Below, piece by piece: positions 7,893-15,573 of a stretch of 30,345 nt of DNA. The position numbers were made by a program, and so were the translations under genes. Under the pieces are notes generated by a model, which did not search any database, was not told where the DNA came from, and saw only the letters and a program-made list of their open reading frames with translations. Positions within the stretch are counted from its first letter, which is position 1. Each line of letters starts with the position of its first letter. The stretch is from Planctomycetota bacterium. GTDB lineage: Bacteria > Planctomycetota > Phycisphaerae > UBA1845. Where the stretch lies: contig JADFMZ010000002.1 of the NCBI GenBank assembly GCA_022563615.1, positions 1-30,345 on the forward strand. The letters are read 5' to 3'.

Positions 7893-8003
7893 GGGTGGCC
7901 CACGTCTTCAGACGTGGGGTAAACGATTCATCGAAGGGTAGGGCAAAGATGATCTTTGCGTTCCCACGAATGAGATCCCCCACTTCGAAACGAGGTGGCC
8001 CAA
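7893..8003. repeat. cluster of three hairpins with a 9-nt direct repeat
   Basis: In the 196-bp gap before the pilus operon sit three palindromes: CCCACGTC-TTCA-GACGTGGG (7899-7918), GCAAAGATGATCTTTGC (7933-7949) and CCACTTCG-AAA-CGAGGTGG (7980-7998). GGTGGCCCA occurs directly at 7895-7903 and 7994-8002. There is no T-tract. The first palindrome type is a dispersed repeat known from planctomycete intergenic regions. The cluster may terminate, stabilise or insulate the signalling operon from the pilus operon. Confidence 0.6.
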
Positions 8004-8078
8004 CCGTCCATTCAATCGTGCTGCAACAATAAGAGGAGGCGCCAGGTATTCTGAATTGACCATCGACGGTGCACCGAT

Positions 8079-9848
8079 ATGACCAGCCTTGCCACAGACA
8101 ACACGATGCGACTGGGCGATCAACTTGTCCGCGACGGGTTGATCACCCAGGAACAGCTTACCGACGCGCTTTCCCGTCAGAAGACATCGGGCGGCAGGAT
8201 CGGCGCCGCCCTTCTTGACATCGGGGCGATCTCCTCCGCCGCCCTGGTTCAAACGCTGGCCCAAAAACTCGGCGTCAAAGGCTGCGTCCTGCGGCACGGA
8301 CTGATCGATCCCGAGGTGGCCCGATGCATTCCCAAGGAAGAGGCTGAGCAACTCAAGGTTCTGCCGCTTTTTCGCGTCCGCCATGAGATGACGGTGGCCA
8401 TGGTGGAGCCCCAGTCGTTGCCCGTTCAGGACCGCCTGCGCAAACTCACCGGTTGTTCGATCCGTCCGGTCCTTGTCGTCGAGGAGAACCTGGCGGAGTA
8501 CCAGCGCAAGTATCTGTCGGCCGACGCCAACGTCGATTCCTTCCTGGCCTCGATTGAGGAAAGCGACGTTCACATCTCGGAGACGGAGGCGATCGACGAG
8601 GGGCCCGTCACCGACCTCGACAAAATGGTCGAGGGAAGCCCGGTCATTAATCTCATCAATCTGGCGATCCTAACGGCGCTGCGCGCTGGGGCTAGCGACA
8701 TCCACATCGAGCCCGACCGCGACGCAACCTACATTCGCTATCGAATCGACGGGCAGCTCCGTGAGATGCTCAGACCGCCGCGCGGCATGCACGCCGCCAT
8801 CGTTTCGCGCGTCAAGGTAATCGGTCGTATGGATATCGCGGAGAAGCGGTTGCCCCAGGAAGGCCGCGTCCACCTGGTCGCCGACGGCCGGGAAATCGAC
8901 TTGCGCGTCTCCAGCATGCCGACCATTCTGGGTGAAAAAATCGTCCTGCGCATTTTGGACAAGGCCAACTTGAGTTTCGACCTGAAATCGCTGGGCGTGC
9001 AGGACCGGGACCGCCGTGCGATCGAAGCGATGATTCACAGTCCTTACGGCCTGCTGTTGGTCACGGGGCCGACGGGAAGCGGAAAGACCACGACGCTCTA
9101 CTCGGCGTTGGACCTGCTGCGCAACGAGGCCACCAACATTGTCACGATTGAAGACCCCGTCGAGTACCAGTTGCCGCTGGTGAATCAGATCCAGGTCAAT
9201 GAGCGGGTGGGCTTGACGTTTGTTCGTGCCTTGCGATCGGTGCTGCGACAGGATCCCGATGTGCTGATGGTGGGCGAGATTCGGGATGAGTCCACCGCTC
9301 GCGTGGCTGTGCAGGCGGCGCTGACGGGGCACATGGTGCTTTCCACACTGCACACCAACGATTGTCCGGGAGGCGTGATGCGATTGTTGGATATGGGAAT
9401 CGAGCCCTACCTGATTGCGTCGTCGGTGCTGGGCTTCGTAGCGCAAAGGCTGGCGCGTACGATCTGCCCCTCCTGCAAGAGTTCCTATTACCCACCGTCG
9501 AACCTGCTCAGCAGCGTAGGGTGGGAGCACCGCGCGAACGAACTGTTCCAAAAGGGTGAGGGGTGTCGGGAATGTAACCACACGGGCTTTCGAGGTCGCA
9601 TCGGCATCTACGAGGTGATGATTCTGGATGCGGAACTCAAGCGGATCATTCACTCGGAAGCGTCGGAAATCAAAATCCGAGCCTATCTAGCGCAAACCGG
9701 TTGGCGAACCCTGAGAGAGAAAGCGCTCGACCTGGTTGACGCCGGCGAATCCACGCTCGAAGAGGTGCTCCGTGTGACCCGCTCCGAGGCGTTGGATGTT
9801 GGCGACCCGACCGGGGCGGGATCTGACGAGGCGCCATTATGCTCGTGA
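8079..9848 (+). CDS. gspE: GspE/PilB-type assembly ATPase with MshEN c-di-GMP-binding motif
   Basis: The protein has 589 residues (ATG 8079; an in-frame ATG at 8106 is possible). It is the cytoplasmic hexameric motor for pilus or pseudopilus assembly. The N-terminus holds two 24-residue MshEN motifs, at 11-34 (starting RLGDQLVRDGLI) and 40-63 (starting RIGAALLDIGAI), separated by exactly 5 residues as in c-di-GMP-binding members. The catalytic part has Walker A GPTGSGKTT (about 330), the Asp box TIEDPVEYQ, Walker B VLMVGEIRD, the His box GHMVLSTLHTND, and a zinc tetracysteine site (CPSC near 462, CREC near 496). Length and order match PilB/GspE. It overlaps the next gene by 10 nt. pilB is an equally good name. 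Confidence 0.95.
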   Translation: MTSLATDNTMRLGDQLVRDGLITQEQLTDALSRQKTSGGRIGAALLDIGAISSAALVQTLAQKLGVKGCVLRHGLIDPEVARCIPKEEAEQLKVLPLFRVRHEMTVAMVEPQSLPVQDRLRKLTGCSIRPVLVVEENLAEYQRKYLSADANVDSFLASIEESDVHISETEAIDEGPVTDLDKMVEGSPVINLINLAILTALRAGASDIHIEPDRDATYIRYRIDGQLREMLRPPRGMHAAIVSRVKVIGRMDIAEKRLPQEGRVHLVADGREIDLRVSSMPTILGEKIVLRILDKANLSFDLKSLGVQDRDRRAIEAMIHSPYGLLLVTGPTGSGKTTTLYSALDLLRNEATNIVTIEDPVEYQLPLVNQIQVNERVGLTFVRALRSVLRQDPDVLMVGEIRDESTARVAVQAALTGHMVLSTLHTNDCPGGVMRLLDMGIEPYLIASSVLGFVAQRLARTICPSCKSSYYPPSNLLSSVGWEHRANELFQKGEGCRECNHTGFRGRIGIYEVMILDAELKRIIHSEASEIKIRAYLAQTGWRTLREKALDLVDAGESTLEEVLRVTRSEALDVGDPTGAGSDEAPLCS

Positions 9849-11053
9849 CCTACGAGGCCTTGGACGCCCAGGGTCGACGCACCCGGGATCAGATGGAGAC
9901 CGTCGGGACGCGCGAAGCCGTGGAGCACCTGCGACGCCAGGGGCTTTTCGTCACCGATATTCGCCAGGCTTCCGAGAACGCCAACAAACAGGCATCGGGG
10001 ACATTGTCCCTGTCGCCGCGCTTGCCGTTGAAAGTTCTGGTCATGTTCACGCGCCAGTTGGCCATGCTGCTCCGATCGGGCAGTGGGCTCGTTCCGGCGA
10101 TCGCCGCCCTCAAGCGCCAGATGGGAAACCAGAAATACGCGGTTCTATTGGGGCAGGTTGTGACCGACCTGGAAGACGGCGTGTCCCTGGCCCACGCGTT
10201 ACGCAAGCACCCGGGCACCTTCGATTCCGTCTATTGCGCCATCGTCAGCGCCGGGGAGGCCACCGGAAACTTGTCCCAAATGTTTGACCGCCTCGGGGAG
10301 ATCGTCGGCAAGCGTCGGGCCATGCGTAACAAGGTTTTGGGCGCCGCCGCGTACCCGGCCTTGCTGATCTTCATGTGTACCGGGATACTTCAGGCCCTTT
10401 TGGTGTTTGTTCTACCGCGCTTCAAGGTGATGTTTGACCAACTGGGGATTGAACCCCCGCCGACCACGCAATTCCTGCTACGACTCGGGGAAGGGATCCA
10501 GACGTATTGGCCCCACATGTTGGTCAGCCTGGGCTTGATGGTCGCCGCTATCGTCTGGTTGTTGGTTACTCCGCGCGGGCGCCAATGGATCAGTGATGTG
10601 CAGATCAGCATTCCGATGCTGGGTCGTCTGCGGTCGCGGCTGATTCAGGGCCAGATCTTTCGCACCATGGGTATGTTGCTGGAAAGCGGCGTGGGGGTTC
10701 TGGAAACTCTGGATCTGGCGCGCGGCTCCACGAGCAACCGACGTTTTCAGGAAATGTTCGACGACGTCGAAAAAACAGTCACCTCGGGCGGACATCCCAG
10801 TGTGGCGTTTGAGGATTCCGGGCTGGTCGAGCCTTACATCTGCCAGGCGATTCACACCGGCGAGGAAAGCGGCAACCTGGGCGGCGCCATGACGTTTTGC
10901 GCCGACGTCCTCGACGAAAGCAATGAGGAGCTGGTCAAAACGATTGTGCGGCTGCTGGAGCCGATAATACTTATTGTGATGGGCGTGGTGGTCGGCGGCG
11001 TGGCCGTTTCCTTGTTCCTGCCGATGTTCGATATGACGGCGGCCCTGCAATAA
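9839..11053 (+). CDS. gspF: GspF/PilC-type inner-membrane platform protein
   Basis: The protein has 404 residues, with ATG 9839 inside the end of the ATPase gene. It has two homologous GspF domains. The first (about 60-185) contains FTRQLAMLLRSGSGL and GEATGNLSQMF; the second (about 265-390) contains IFRTMGMLLESGVGV and GEESGNLGGAM. Membrane helices lie near 165-195, 220-245 and 375-400. The N-terminal YEALDAQGRR segment is typical. It sits at the base of the machine and couples the ATPase to pilin insertion. Length is normal and no defect is visible. The gene is followed by a 147-bp gap with a palindromic element before pilM. Confidence 0.94.
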   Translation: MLVTYEALDAQGRRTRDQMETVGTREAVEHLRRQGLFVTDIRQASENANKQASGTLSLSPRLPLKVLVMFTRQLAMLLRSGSGLVPAIAALKRQMGNQKYAVLLGQVVTDLEDGVSLAHALRKHPGTFDSVYCAIVSAGEATGNLSQMFDRLGEIVGKRRAMRNKVLGAAAYPALLIFMCTGILQALLVFVLPRFKVMFDQLGIEPPPTTQFLLRLGEGIQTYWPHMLVSLGLMVAAIVWLLVTPRGRQWISDVQISIPMLGRLRSRLIQGQIFRTMGMLLESGVGVLETLDLARGSTSNRRFQEMFDDVEKTVTSGGHPSVAFEDSGLVEPYICQAIHTGEESGNLGGAMTFCADVLDESNEELVKTIVRLLEPIILIVMGVVVGGVAVSLFLPMFDMTAALQ

Positions 11054-11056
11054 CGC

Positions 11057-11189
11057 GGCCACGAAGCGACGGCAGCCATCTTTCGTTGGAGACTTGGGAA
11101 CTCTGACAAAACTGAGCCGCGGGCTTTAGCCCGCGCGATCATCCAGCAGCTTCGATCGTTCGTGGCCATGTTTTGTTAGAGTTTTGGGA
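11057..11189. repeat. nested palindromic element between gspF and pilM
   Basis: Three nested inverted repeats fill the gap. They are GGCCACGAAGCGA (11057-11069) against TCGTTCGTGGCC (11156-11167), AACTCTGACAAAAC (11099-11112) against GTTTTGTTAGAGTT (11170-11183), and a central hairpin CGCGGGCT-TT-AGCCCGCG (11118-11135). Positions 11099-11136 recur in inverted orientation at 30291-30330. It is a dispersed element without coding capacity. It ends next to the pilM ribosome binding site. Confidence 0.6.
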
Positions 11190-11200
11190 GATGCTCAACA

Positions 11201-12337
11201 GTGGTTCAATGGCACAAGACACGCGGCACACGGACCTCGATTGGGTTGGACGTCGGTTCTACCGGCGTGCGCGCCGTGCAACTGGTTTGTGTAGGCGAAC
11301 GATTCGAGACGTTACACGCCTTCCGCAACGAGCGGACGCGCATCGACTTGGATTCGGCGGACGTTTCCCTGGCCAGGCGGATTGAAAGAATCCGCGCGTG
11401 CGTACCGGTCTCGTCGTTTCGGGGTCGTAAGGCCGTGGCGTCACTGGATGCTCCCGACGTGGAGTTCCACGCGCTCGACATGCCCCGCGCCGTTTTGACG
11501 CAGGAGACGCAGGACGGTGGATCCGCGATTCAGTGGGAAGTCGCGCGGCTGATGAACGCTTCCGCCGACAGCGTCGAGGTGCGGCACTGGGCCCTGCCGG
11601 AGGCTTCCACCGGCGCATCCAATGCTATCGGCGTGGGTGCGCAGCGCGAACGAATCCTCGAAACGGTTGAAGCGTGTACGCGCGCCGGGTTGTATTGTAG
11701 TTCAGTGGAAACCTCCGCCACGGCGCTGACCCGGCTCGGATCGGTTATTCACCGCTGGCCTTCTGAAACCGTGTGGGGTGTACTCGACCTGGGCCATCGC
11801 GGGAGTCGCCTGGTGCTGTGCGTGGATGACGTGCCCGTCCTGGTGCGTCTCGTCGGGAGCGGTGGTGACTCATGGACCCGAAGTATCACCGAGTCGCTAC
11901 ACCTAAGCCGCAAAGCAGCCGAGATCCATAAGTGCGAGCATGGCATCGCGCTGGCCGGCCGGGGGCTGCGGCAAACGGAGGGGAGCGTACCCGACAGTGA
12001 ACTGGCGGCGATCCTGCTCAATATTATGCGGCCGGAATTGAATGAGATCACCGCCGAAGTGAAGCGGTCCTATGAATATATCCTGAGCTGCTACGCCGGA
12101 CGGCAGGCCGGTGATCTCGTTCTCGTAGGCGGCGGGGCGGCGATGAAGAACCTGCCGGAATACTGGAGTGAGGCGCTGGGCATCACCGTTCGCCGGGTTT
12201 CGGATTACCTGAACTCCGAACACTGTCGCCTGCAATACGCTTCGGGTCGTGAAGGGGATGGCAAAGATCATCTTGGCTCTGCTCCGTTGGAAGCCATGGC
12301 CACCGCGTTTGGGTTGGCGATCGGATCCGTCGCATGA
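11201..12337 (+). CDS. pilM: PilM-like actin-fold pilus assembly ATPase
   Basis: The protein has 378 residues, with a GTG start at 11201 and GGGAG about 10 nt upstream. It is a PilM/FtsA-type actin-fold protein: the phosphate-1 loop IGLDVGSTGVRAVQL lies near 14-28, a second nucleotide loop WGVLDLGHRGSRLVL near 189, and the adenosine motif LVLVGGGAAMKNL near 308. PilM is cytoplasmic and binds the N-terminal tail of PilN, joining the motor to the inner-membrane PilNO complex. Identity is moderate but the motif order and the gene order pilM-pilN-pilO support the call. The stop overlaps the pilN start (ATGA). Confidence 0.85.
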   Translation: MVQWHKTRGTRTSIGLDVGSTGVRAVQLVCVGERFETLHAFRNERTRIDLDSADVSLARRIERIRACVPVSSFRGRKAVASLDAPDVEFHALDMPRAVLTQETQDGGSAIQWEVARLMNASADSVEVRHWALPEASTGASNAIGVGAQRERILETVEACTRAGLYCSSVETSATALTRLGSVIHRWPSETVWGVLDLGHRGSRLVLCVDDVPVLVRLVGSGGDSWTRSITESLHLSRKAAEIHKCEHGIALAGRGLRQTEGSVPDSELAAILLNIMRPELNEITAEVKRSYEYILSCYAGRQAGDLVLVGGGAAMKNLPEYWSEALGITVRRVSDYLNSEHCRLQYASGREGDGKDHLGSAPLEAMATAFGLAIGSVA

Positions 12338-12954
12338 TTACCGTCAATCTGATTCCCAAACGGGTTCAGGACGCCCAGGTCCGGCGAAGGCACATCAAAG
12401 GGTGGACGCTGATCAACCTGGTTGCCGGCGTTTCGCTGGCCGTCCCGGTTTGCATCGACCGTGTGCAGCAAGCCAAGGCCCAGGAGCTTCAGTTAGAGCG
12501 CACGCTATTGACGCGGGAACTGACCGCGATGCGCAAACAGCTGGTGGTCGTCGAGGGGCAGGCCGAGGACGCATTCCTGCGGCTCCAACGCGCCGACGCA
12601 CTTCGCTCTAAACGGGCGTGGTCGGGAATGTTGGCCTTGATCGGGTCGGCGATGCCTCCCCAGTGCTGGTTGACCCGGTTGGCGACCGACCCGAAAACTC
12701 CCGGCCGGGGGCCTTCGCGACCCGCCCCAGCTGTGAAACGCCCGCCCGCAGGCCAGGCGTCTCCACAGGTGATGATTGAGGCGCCGCGGAAACTCAGGCT
12801 CATCGGGCGAGCCACCGGTGCGTCAGACCCGCTTGCGTTTGTGACGAACCTAAAGGAAACCGGCGTTTTTCATCGTGTCTCCCTTGCAGGAACTTCGCGC
12901 GAACAGGGCGAGCGCGAATCCAACTTTCGTTTCGAGATTGTGTGCGAATGGTAA
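12334..12954 (+). CDS. pilN: PilN-like inner-membrane assembly protein
   Basis: The protein has 206 residues. The first residues MITVNLIPKR match the INLLP-type tail that docks in PilM. One membrane segment (about 24-42) is followed by a coiled coil (about 45-95) and a periplasmic domain. A Pro/Ala-rich insert (about 130-150) interrupts that domain, which is unusual; the fold then resumes with RKLRLIGRATGASDPLAFV, typical of the PilN/GspL ferredoxin-like domain (residue pattern of 'G.A...D.V..F...L'). The ATG overlaps the pilM stop, and the end overlaps the pilO start. Function is inferred from family and position. Confidence 0.8.
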   Translation: MITVNLIPKRVQDAQVRRRHIKGWTLINLVAGVSLAVPVCIDRVQQAKAQELQLERTLLTRELTAMRKQLVVVEGQAEDAFLRLQRADALRSKRAWSGMLALIGSAMPPQCWLTRLATDPKTPGRGPSRPAPAVKRPPAGQASPQVMIEAPRKLRLIGRATGASDPLAFVTNLKETGVFHRVSLAGTSREQGERESNFRFEIVCEW

Positions 12955-13538
12955 CGTCATGGCATTCCGGTAGTTGGCCGTTGAGGATCGTCGATCTGAT
13001 CGGGGGCGGTACGGCTGCGGCGTGTGTCTGCGGCCTGGTGTGGTTGACCATTCTGCGCACCGATCAAACATCGGTGGATATCCACAACCTCTCCCGCTCC
13101 GTGCGAACGGCCCACCTACAACTTGCCGCGCTGGACGCCGAGCATGAGCGACAGCAGAACCTCTTTGAAGACCATCAAGCCCGACTCTCCACGAGGGGTC
13201 GGTTACCGGATGAAGCACCCGTGGAAGATTACTTTCGGGCGTTGTCCAGGTTGGCGACTGAGCATTCCCTGCGTGTTCTTCGTCATTCTCCCATGGGATC
13301 CCGGTCCTACCCGGGATTGGTCGAACACCGGCATACCTATGAAGTGGCTGGCTCAATTTCCAACTTGATGCTATTCCTTCATGGCGTCGAGTCAGCGAAC
13401 TATTGGGCTGATATCGGATACCTGCAAATCGACGCCTCTCCGAGTGCGCACACAGAAGACCTCCAGATGCGCGTCGCAAGATTGACCTTCAGTCTTTTTT
13501 CGGCACCGCCCTTACAAGACGATTCGGATACCGGGTAA
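12948..13538 (+). CDS. pilO: PilO-like inner-membrane assembly protein
   Basis: The protein has 196 residues from ATG 12948 (a GTG at 12942 would add two). One membrane helix near the N-terminus (about 13-35) is followed by a coiled coil (about 45-80), then a small periplasmic alpha/beta domain with the PilO-like pattern VEDYFRALSRLATEHSLRVL and YEVAGSISNLMLFLHGVES. Sequence similarity alone is weak, as is normal for PilO. The call rests on topology, size and location directly after pilN, with which it overlaps. It would pair with PilN to form the periplasmic alignment complex. Confidence 0.75.
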   Translation: MVTSWHSGSWPLRIVDLIGGGTAAACVCGLVWLTILRTDQTSVDIHNLSRSVRTAHLQLAALDAEHERQQNLFEDHQARLSTRGRLPDEAPVEDYFRALSRLATEHSLRVLRHSPMGSRSYPGLVEHRHTYEVAGSISNLMLFLHGVESANYWADIGYLQIDASPSAHTEDLQMRVARLTFSLFSAPPLQDDSDTG

Positions 13539-13543
13539 ACGTC

Positions 13544-14098
13544 GTGTTGCGCGCGAAGAAAAAGAGAATCTATCTTGGTGTGATCGGTCTGTGCGGCATT
13601 GCGCTGCTCGTGGATCGCCTGGTCATCACGCAGGGAGCCACTGCACCTGCCGAAGCCCTTGCGCATGTGCGTAAGCCAAGCCTCAAACCTTCGGATGCTG
13701 ACGCCGATAGGAAGACCGTCTCGATTCCCGAGCTGCCGTTCCCCCGGATGCTCAAACCAATGGATCCAGCCGAGCCGATGCGTGATCTATTCGCCCCGCC
13801 CGATAACCACCTCGGTTCCGATCGTGCGGCAAATGCTCGTGGTCGGGGCGGAACGGGAACACGGGGCGATGCGTCATCGACCAGCCGCCTTGCGTTCCTG
13901 GCCGGCCACCACCTCAAAGCCGTCCTGGACGACCCACGTCTGAAAATCGCCATCGTGGACGGGCTCTGGGTGCGGATCGGGCAGACCGTCGACGGATGCA
14001 GGCTCACAAAGGTGGAGGGGATTCGGGCCAGTTTCACCTGCCCCGATGGAGAGGCCGTCCTAATACTGGAAACCGCGCAGAGTCGTACTGGTGACTAA
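13544..14098 (+). CDS. PilP/GspC-like periplasmic linker protein
   Basis: The protein has 184 residues with a GTG start 5 nt after the pilO stop. One N-terminal membrane anchor (about 8-26) is followed by a low-complexity Pro/Arg/Gly linker (to about 125). A compact C-terminal domain follows (about 125-178, with LKAVLDDPRLKIAIVDGLWV, RIGQTVDGCRLTKVEGIRA and DGEAVLIL). That domain resembles the HR/PilP-type beta domain that contacts the secretin (the pattern 'G...VG....G..V..I....V......G...L'). PilP itself is a lipoprotein; this protein is anchored by a helix like GspC, hence the mixed name. The partner secretin is not in the window. Confidence 0.6.
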   Translation: MLRAKKKRIYLGVIGLCGIALLVDRLVITQGATAPAEALAHVRKPSLKPSDADADRKTVSIPELPFPRMLKPMDPAEPMRDLFAPPDNHLGSDRAANARGRGGTGTRGDASSTSRLAFLAGHHLKAVLDDPRLKIAIVDGLWVRIGQTVDGCRLTKVEGIRASFTCPDGEAVLILETAQSRTGD

Positions 14099-14240
14099 AC
14101 CCGACTCCGGTACGCGACGATATCCTAGAGTGTACGGAATTGGCAAGTGGAGCAGGGACTCGTTGTCCCGTCGCCCACTTTCCGGCGACGGATCAGATCG
14201 CATCCGCTTGCTTTTGAATCCTGGAGGTCTTGATTACGCC

Positions 14241-14744
14241 ATGATTAACAAAACCAATACCAAAAAACGCGGTTTTAGCCTGGTCGAACTGGTCATCGTG
14301 GTCGTCATCATCGGCGTGATCGCCGCGATCGCCGTGCCGCGAATCAGCCGGGGCGCCAAGGGCGCCGGCGAGTCGGCGCTGCGCGGCAGTCTGGCAGCGA
14401 TGCGAAACTCGATCGACATGTATGCGGCTGAGCACAACGGAGCCTTTCCAGGCGCCGATGGCCTGAACACCACCGTCATCCGCCAGCTCACCGAGAAAAC
14501 CGACATCTCCGGCGCCGCGGGCACCGAGTTCGGCCCCTACCTGCGGCGCATGCCGCCCGTGCCCGTCGGGCCCAATGCCGCCAAGGCCACCGGAATCCTG
14601 ATGAGCGTGGCCGACCCGCTCTCCGGCGCCGTCGATGAAATCACGGACGCAACCTTGGGCTGGATTTACAACAAGGATACCGGCGAGATCATCCCCAACA
14701 CGGACGACACGGACGATAACACCGTCAACTATTACGACTACTAA
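14241..14744 (+). CDS. type IV pilin-like major pseudopilin
   Basis: The protein has 167 residues. ATG 14241 is preferred: it places a short basic leader (MINKTNTKKRG) before the prepilin cleavage site, whereas the longer open frame from 14091 reads non-coding sequence and overlaps the previous gene. Cleavage after Gly11 gives Phe+1 and Glu+5 (FSLVE), followed by the hydrophobic assembly helix. The globular part resembles GspG/PilE-like proteins and has only one visible Cys-free body, so no disulfide loop. The C-terminus ends in an acidic tail with a TDDTDD cluster, which could bind calcium as GspG does. GGAGG lies about 13 nt upstream. It should be the structural subunit of the fibre built by this operon; a prepilin peptidase must be encoded elsewhere. 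Confidence 0.9.
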   Translation: MINKTNTKKRGFSLVELVIVVVIIGVIAAIAVPRISRGAKGAGESALRGSLAAMRNSIDMYAAEHNGAFPGADGLNTTVIRQLTEKTDISGAAGTEFGPYLRRMPPVPVGPNAAKATGILMSVADPLSGAVDEITDATLGWIYNKDTGEIIPNTDDTDDNTVNYYDY

Positions 14745-14775
14745 TCTACGAGCAACGCGATTCATGAAGGGTGGG

Positions 14776-15252
14776 CTAGCGCAGCGTCATCCCCGTAATC
14801 CGTGCTTCGAAGATCAGCTTTGCGTCCACAACGCCTTGCGTGTCGGAAATGACTCTTCGGGGGCGATACTCCACGCTGGTACATAGGATGTAGAGCCGCG
14901 CGGGCGGCACCACCGTCTCGCGAAACTTGCATCGATCGATCCCGCCAAATCCGACAAACGCATCGTGCCCGCCGAGGGCCCCGGCCAGTATCGCCGAGGA
15001 CTGGGCGGCCATCTCGAGCATGAGTACGCCGGGAAGAAGCGGCCGACCGGGGATGTGCCCGCGAACCCACCAGGATTCGGAATCGATGTCCGCGTAGGCG
15101 ACCACCAGCTTCCGATCCCGATCCAACAGGCACAAACCGTCCAACAGTTGAAACTCAAAGGCGTGAGGAAGCCGTTCATAGATTTCCCGGCGGGTCAGGC
15201 AGGTGTGATCCAGATCCACCTGAGTCAGGTCAATCAACAACGGTGGTGGCAT
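14776..15252 (-). CDS. FabZ-like hotdog-fold hydroxyacyl-ACP dehydratase
   Basis: The protein has 158 residues, a single hotdog domain of the FabA/FabZ family. The signature RGHIPGRPLLPGVLMLEMAAQ contains the catalytic His66 and Glu80, 14 residues apart exactly as in FabZ (His and Glu on the two subunits of the dimer). It could dehydrate beta-hydroxyacyl-ACP in fatty acid synthesis. The rest is shorter on conserved FabZ blocks and starts with an unusual N-terminal 45 residues, so a specialised or secondary dehydratase is as likely as the housekeeping enzyme. It is convergent with the pilin gene (31-bp gap) and alone, with no fab or lpx neighbours. Confidence 0.8.
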   Translation of the reverse strand: MPPPLLIDLTQVDLDHTCLTRREIYERLPHAFEFQLLDGLCLLDRDRKLVVAYADIDSESWWVRGHIPGRPLLPGVLMLEMAAQSSAILAGALGGHDAFVGFGGIDRCKFRETVVPPARLYILCTSVEYRPRRVISDTQGVVDAKLIFEARITGMTLR

Positions 15253-15573
15253 GCCCTACTCACTCCGATCGGGGCATACGGATGCTCGATCGCTTGTGGA
15301 TTGAACGATGAAACGGTCCAACAACGATGGGCCGTGGACGGCCGATCAAGCATGGCCTGAGCCGGCGCTTGATCAGGGCGCCCCCATTTCATAGGTGACA
15401 GAACCCTTCGATGCGCGCTCCGCCCACCTTCATGGTGGGAGTCCGGCGGACGCCATGATCGAGGAAAGGCGAGCCTTCCGGCAAGCAGGCACCTCGGATC
15501 TTCCGAGCGGCTTGGAGCGGCTCAGCTTCGTCCTACCGTCATGAAACCAGCAATTCGAAAGGCGAACGCTGCG
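15253..15573. other. intergenic region with palindromes, no gene seen
   Basis: No open frame here looks coding. It holds the inverted repeat GATCAAGC (15344-15351)/GCTTGATC (15367-15374), and a perfect hairpin CCCACC-TTCAT-GGTGGG (15423-15439). The hairpin resembles the TTCA-loop repeat at 7899-7918. A GC-rich stretch to 15540 shows nothing else. Confidence 0.5.

Noticed and set aside
8670..9653. Long minus-strand open frame (327 codons)
   Set aside because: It is antisense to the well-supported gspE gene and has His/Arg/Gln-rich shadow composition.
14091..14240. N-terminal extension of the pilin
   Set aside because: It would put 50 residues before the prepilin leader and overlap the upstream gene; the leader is normally short.
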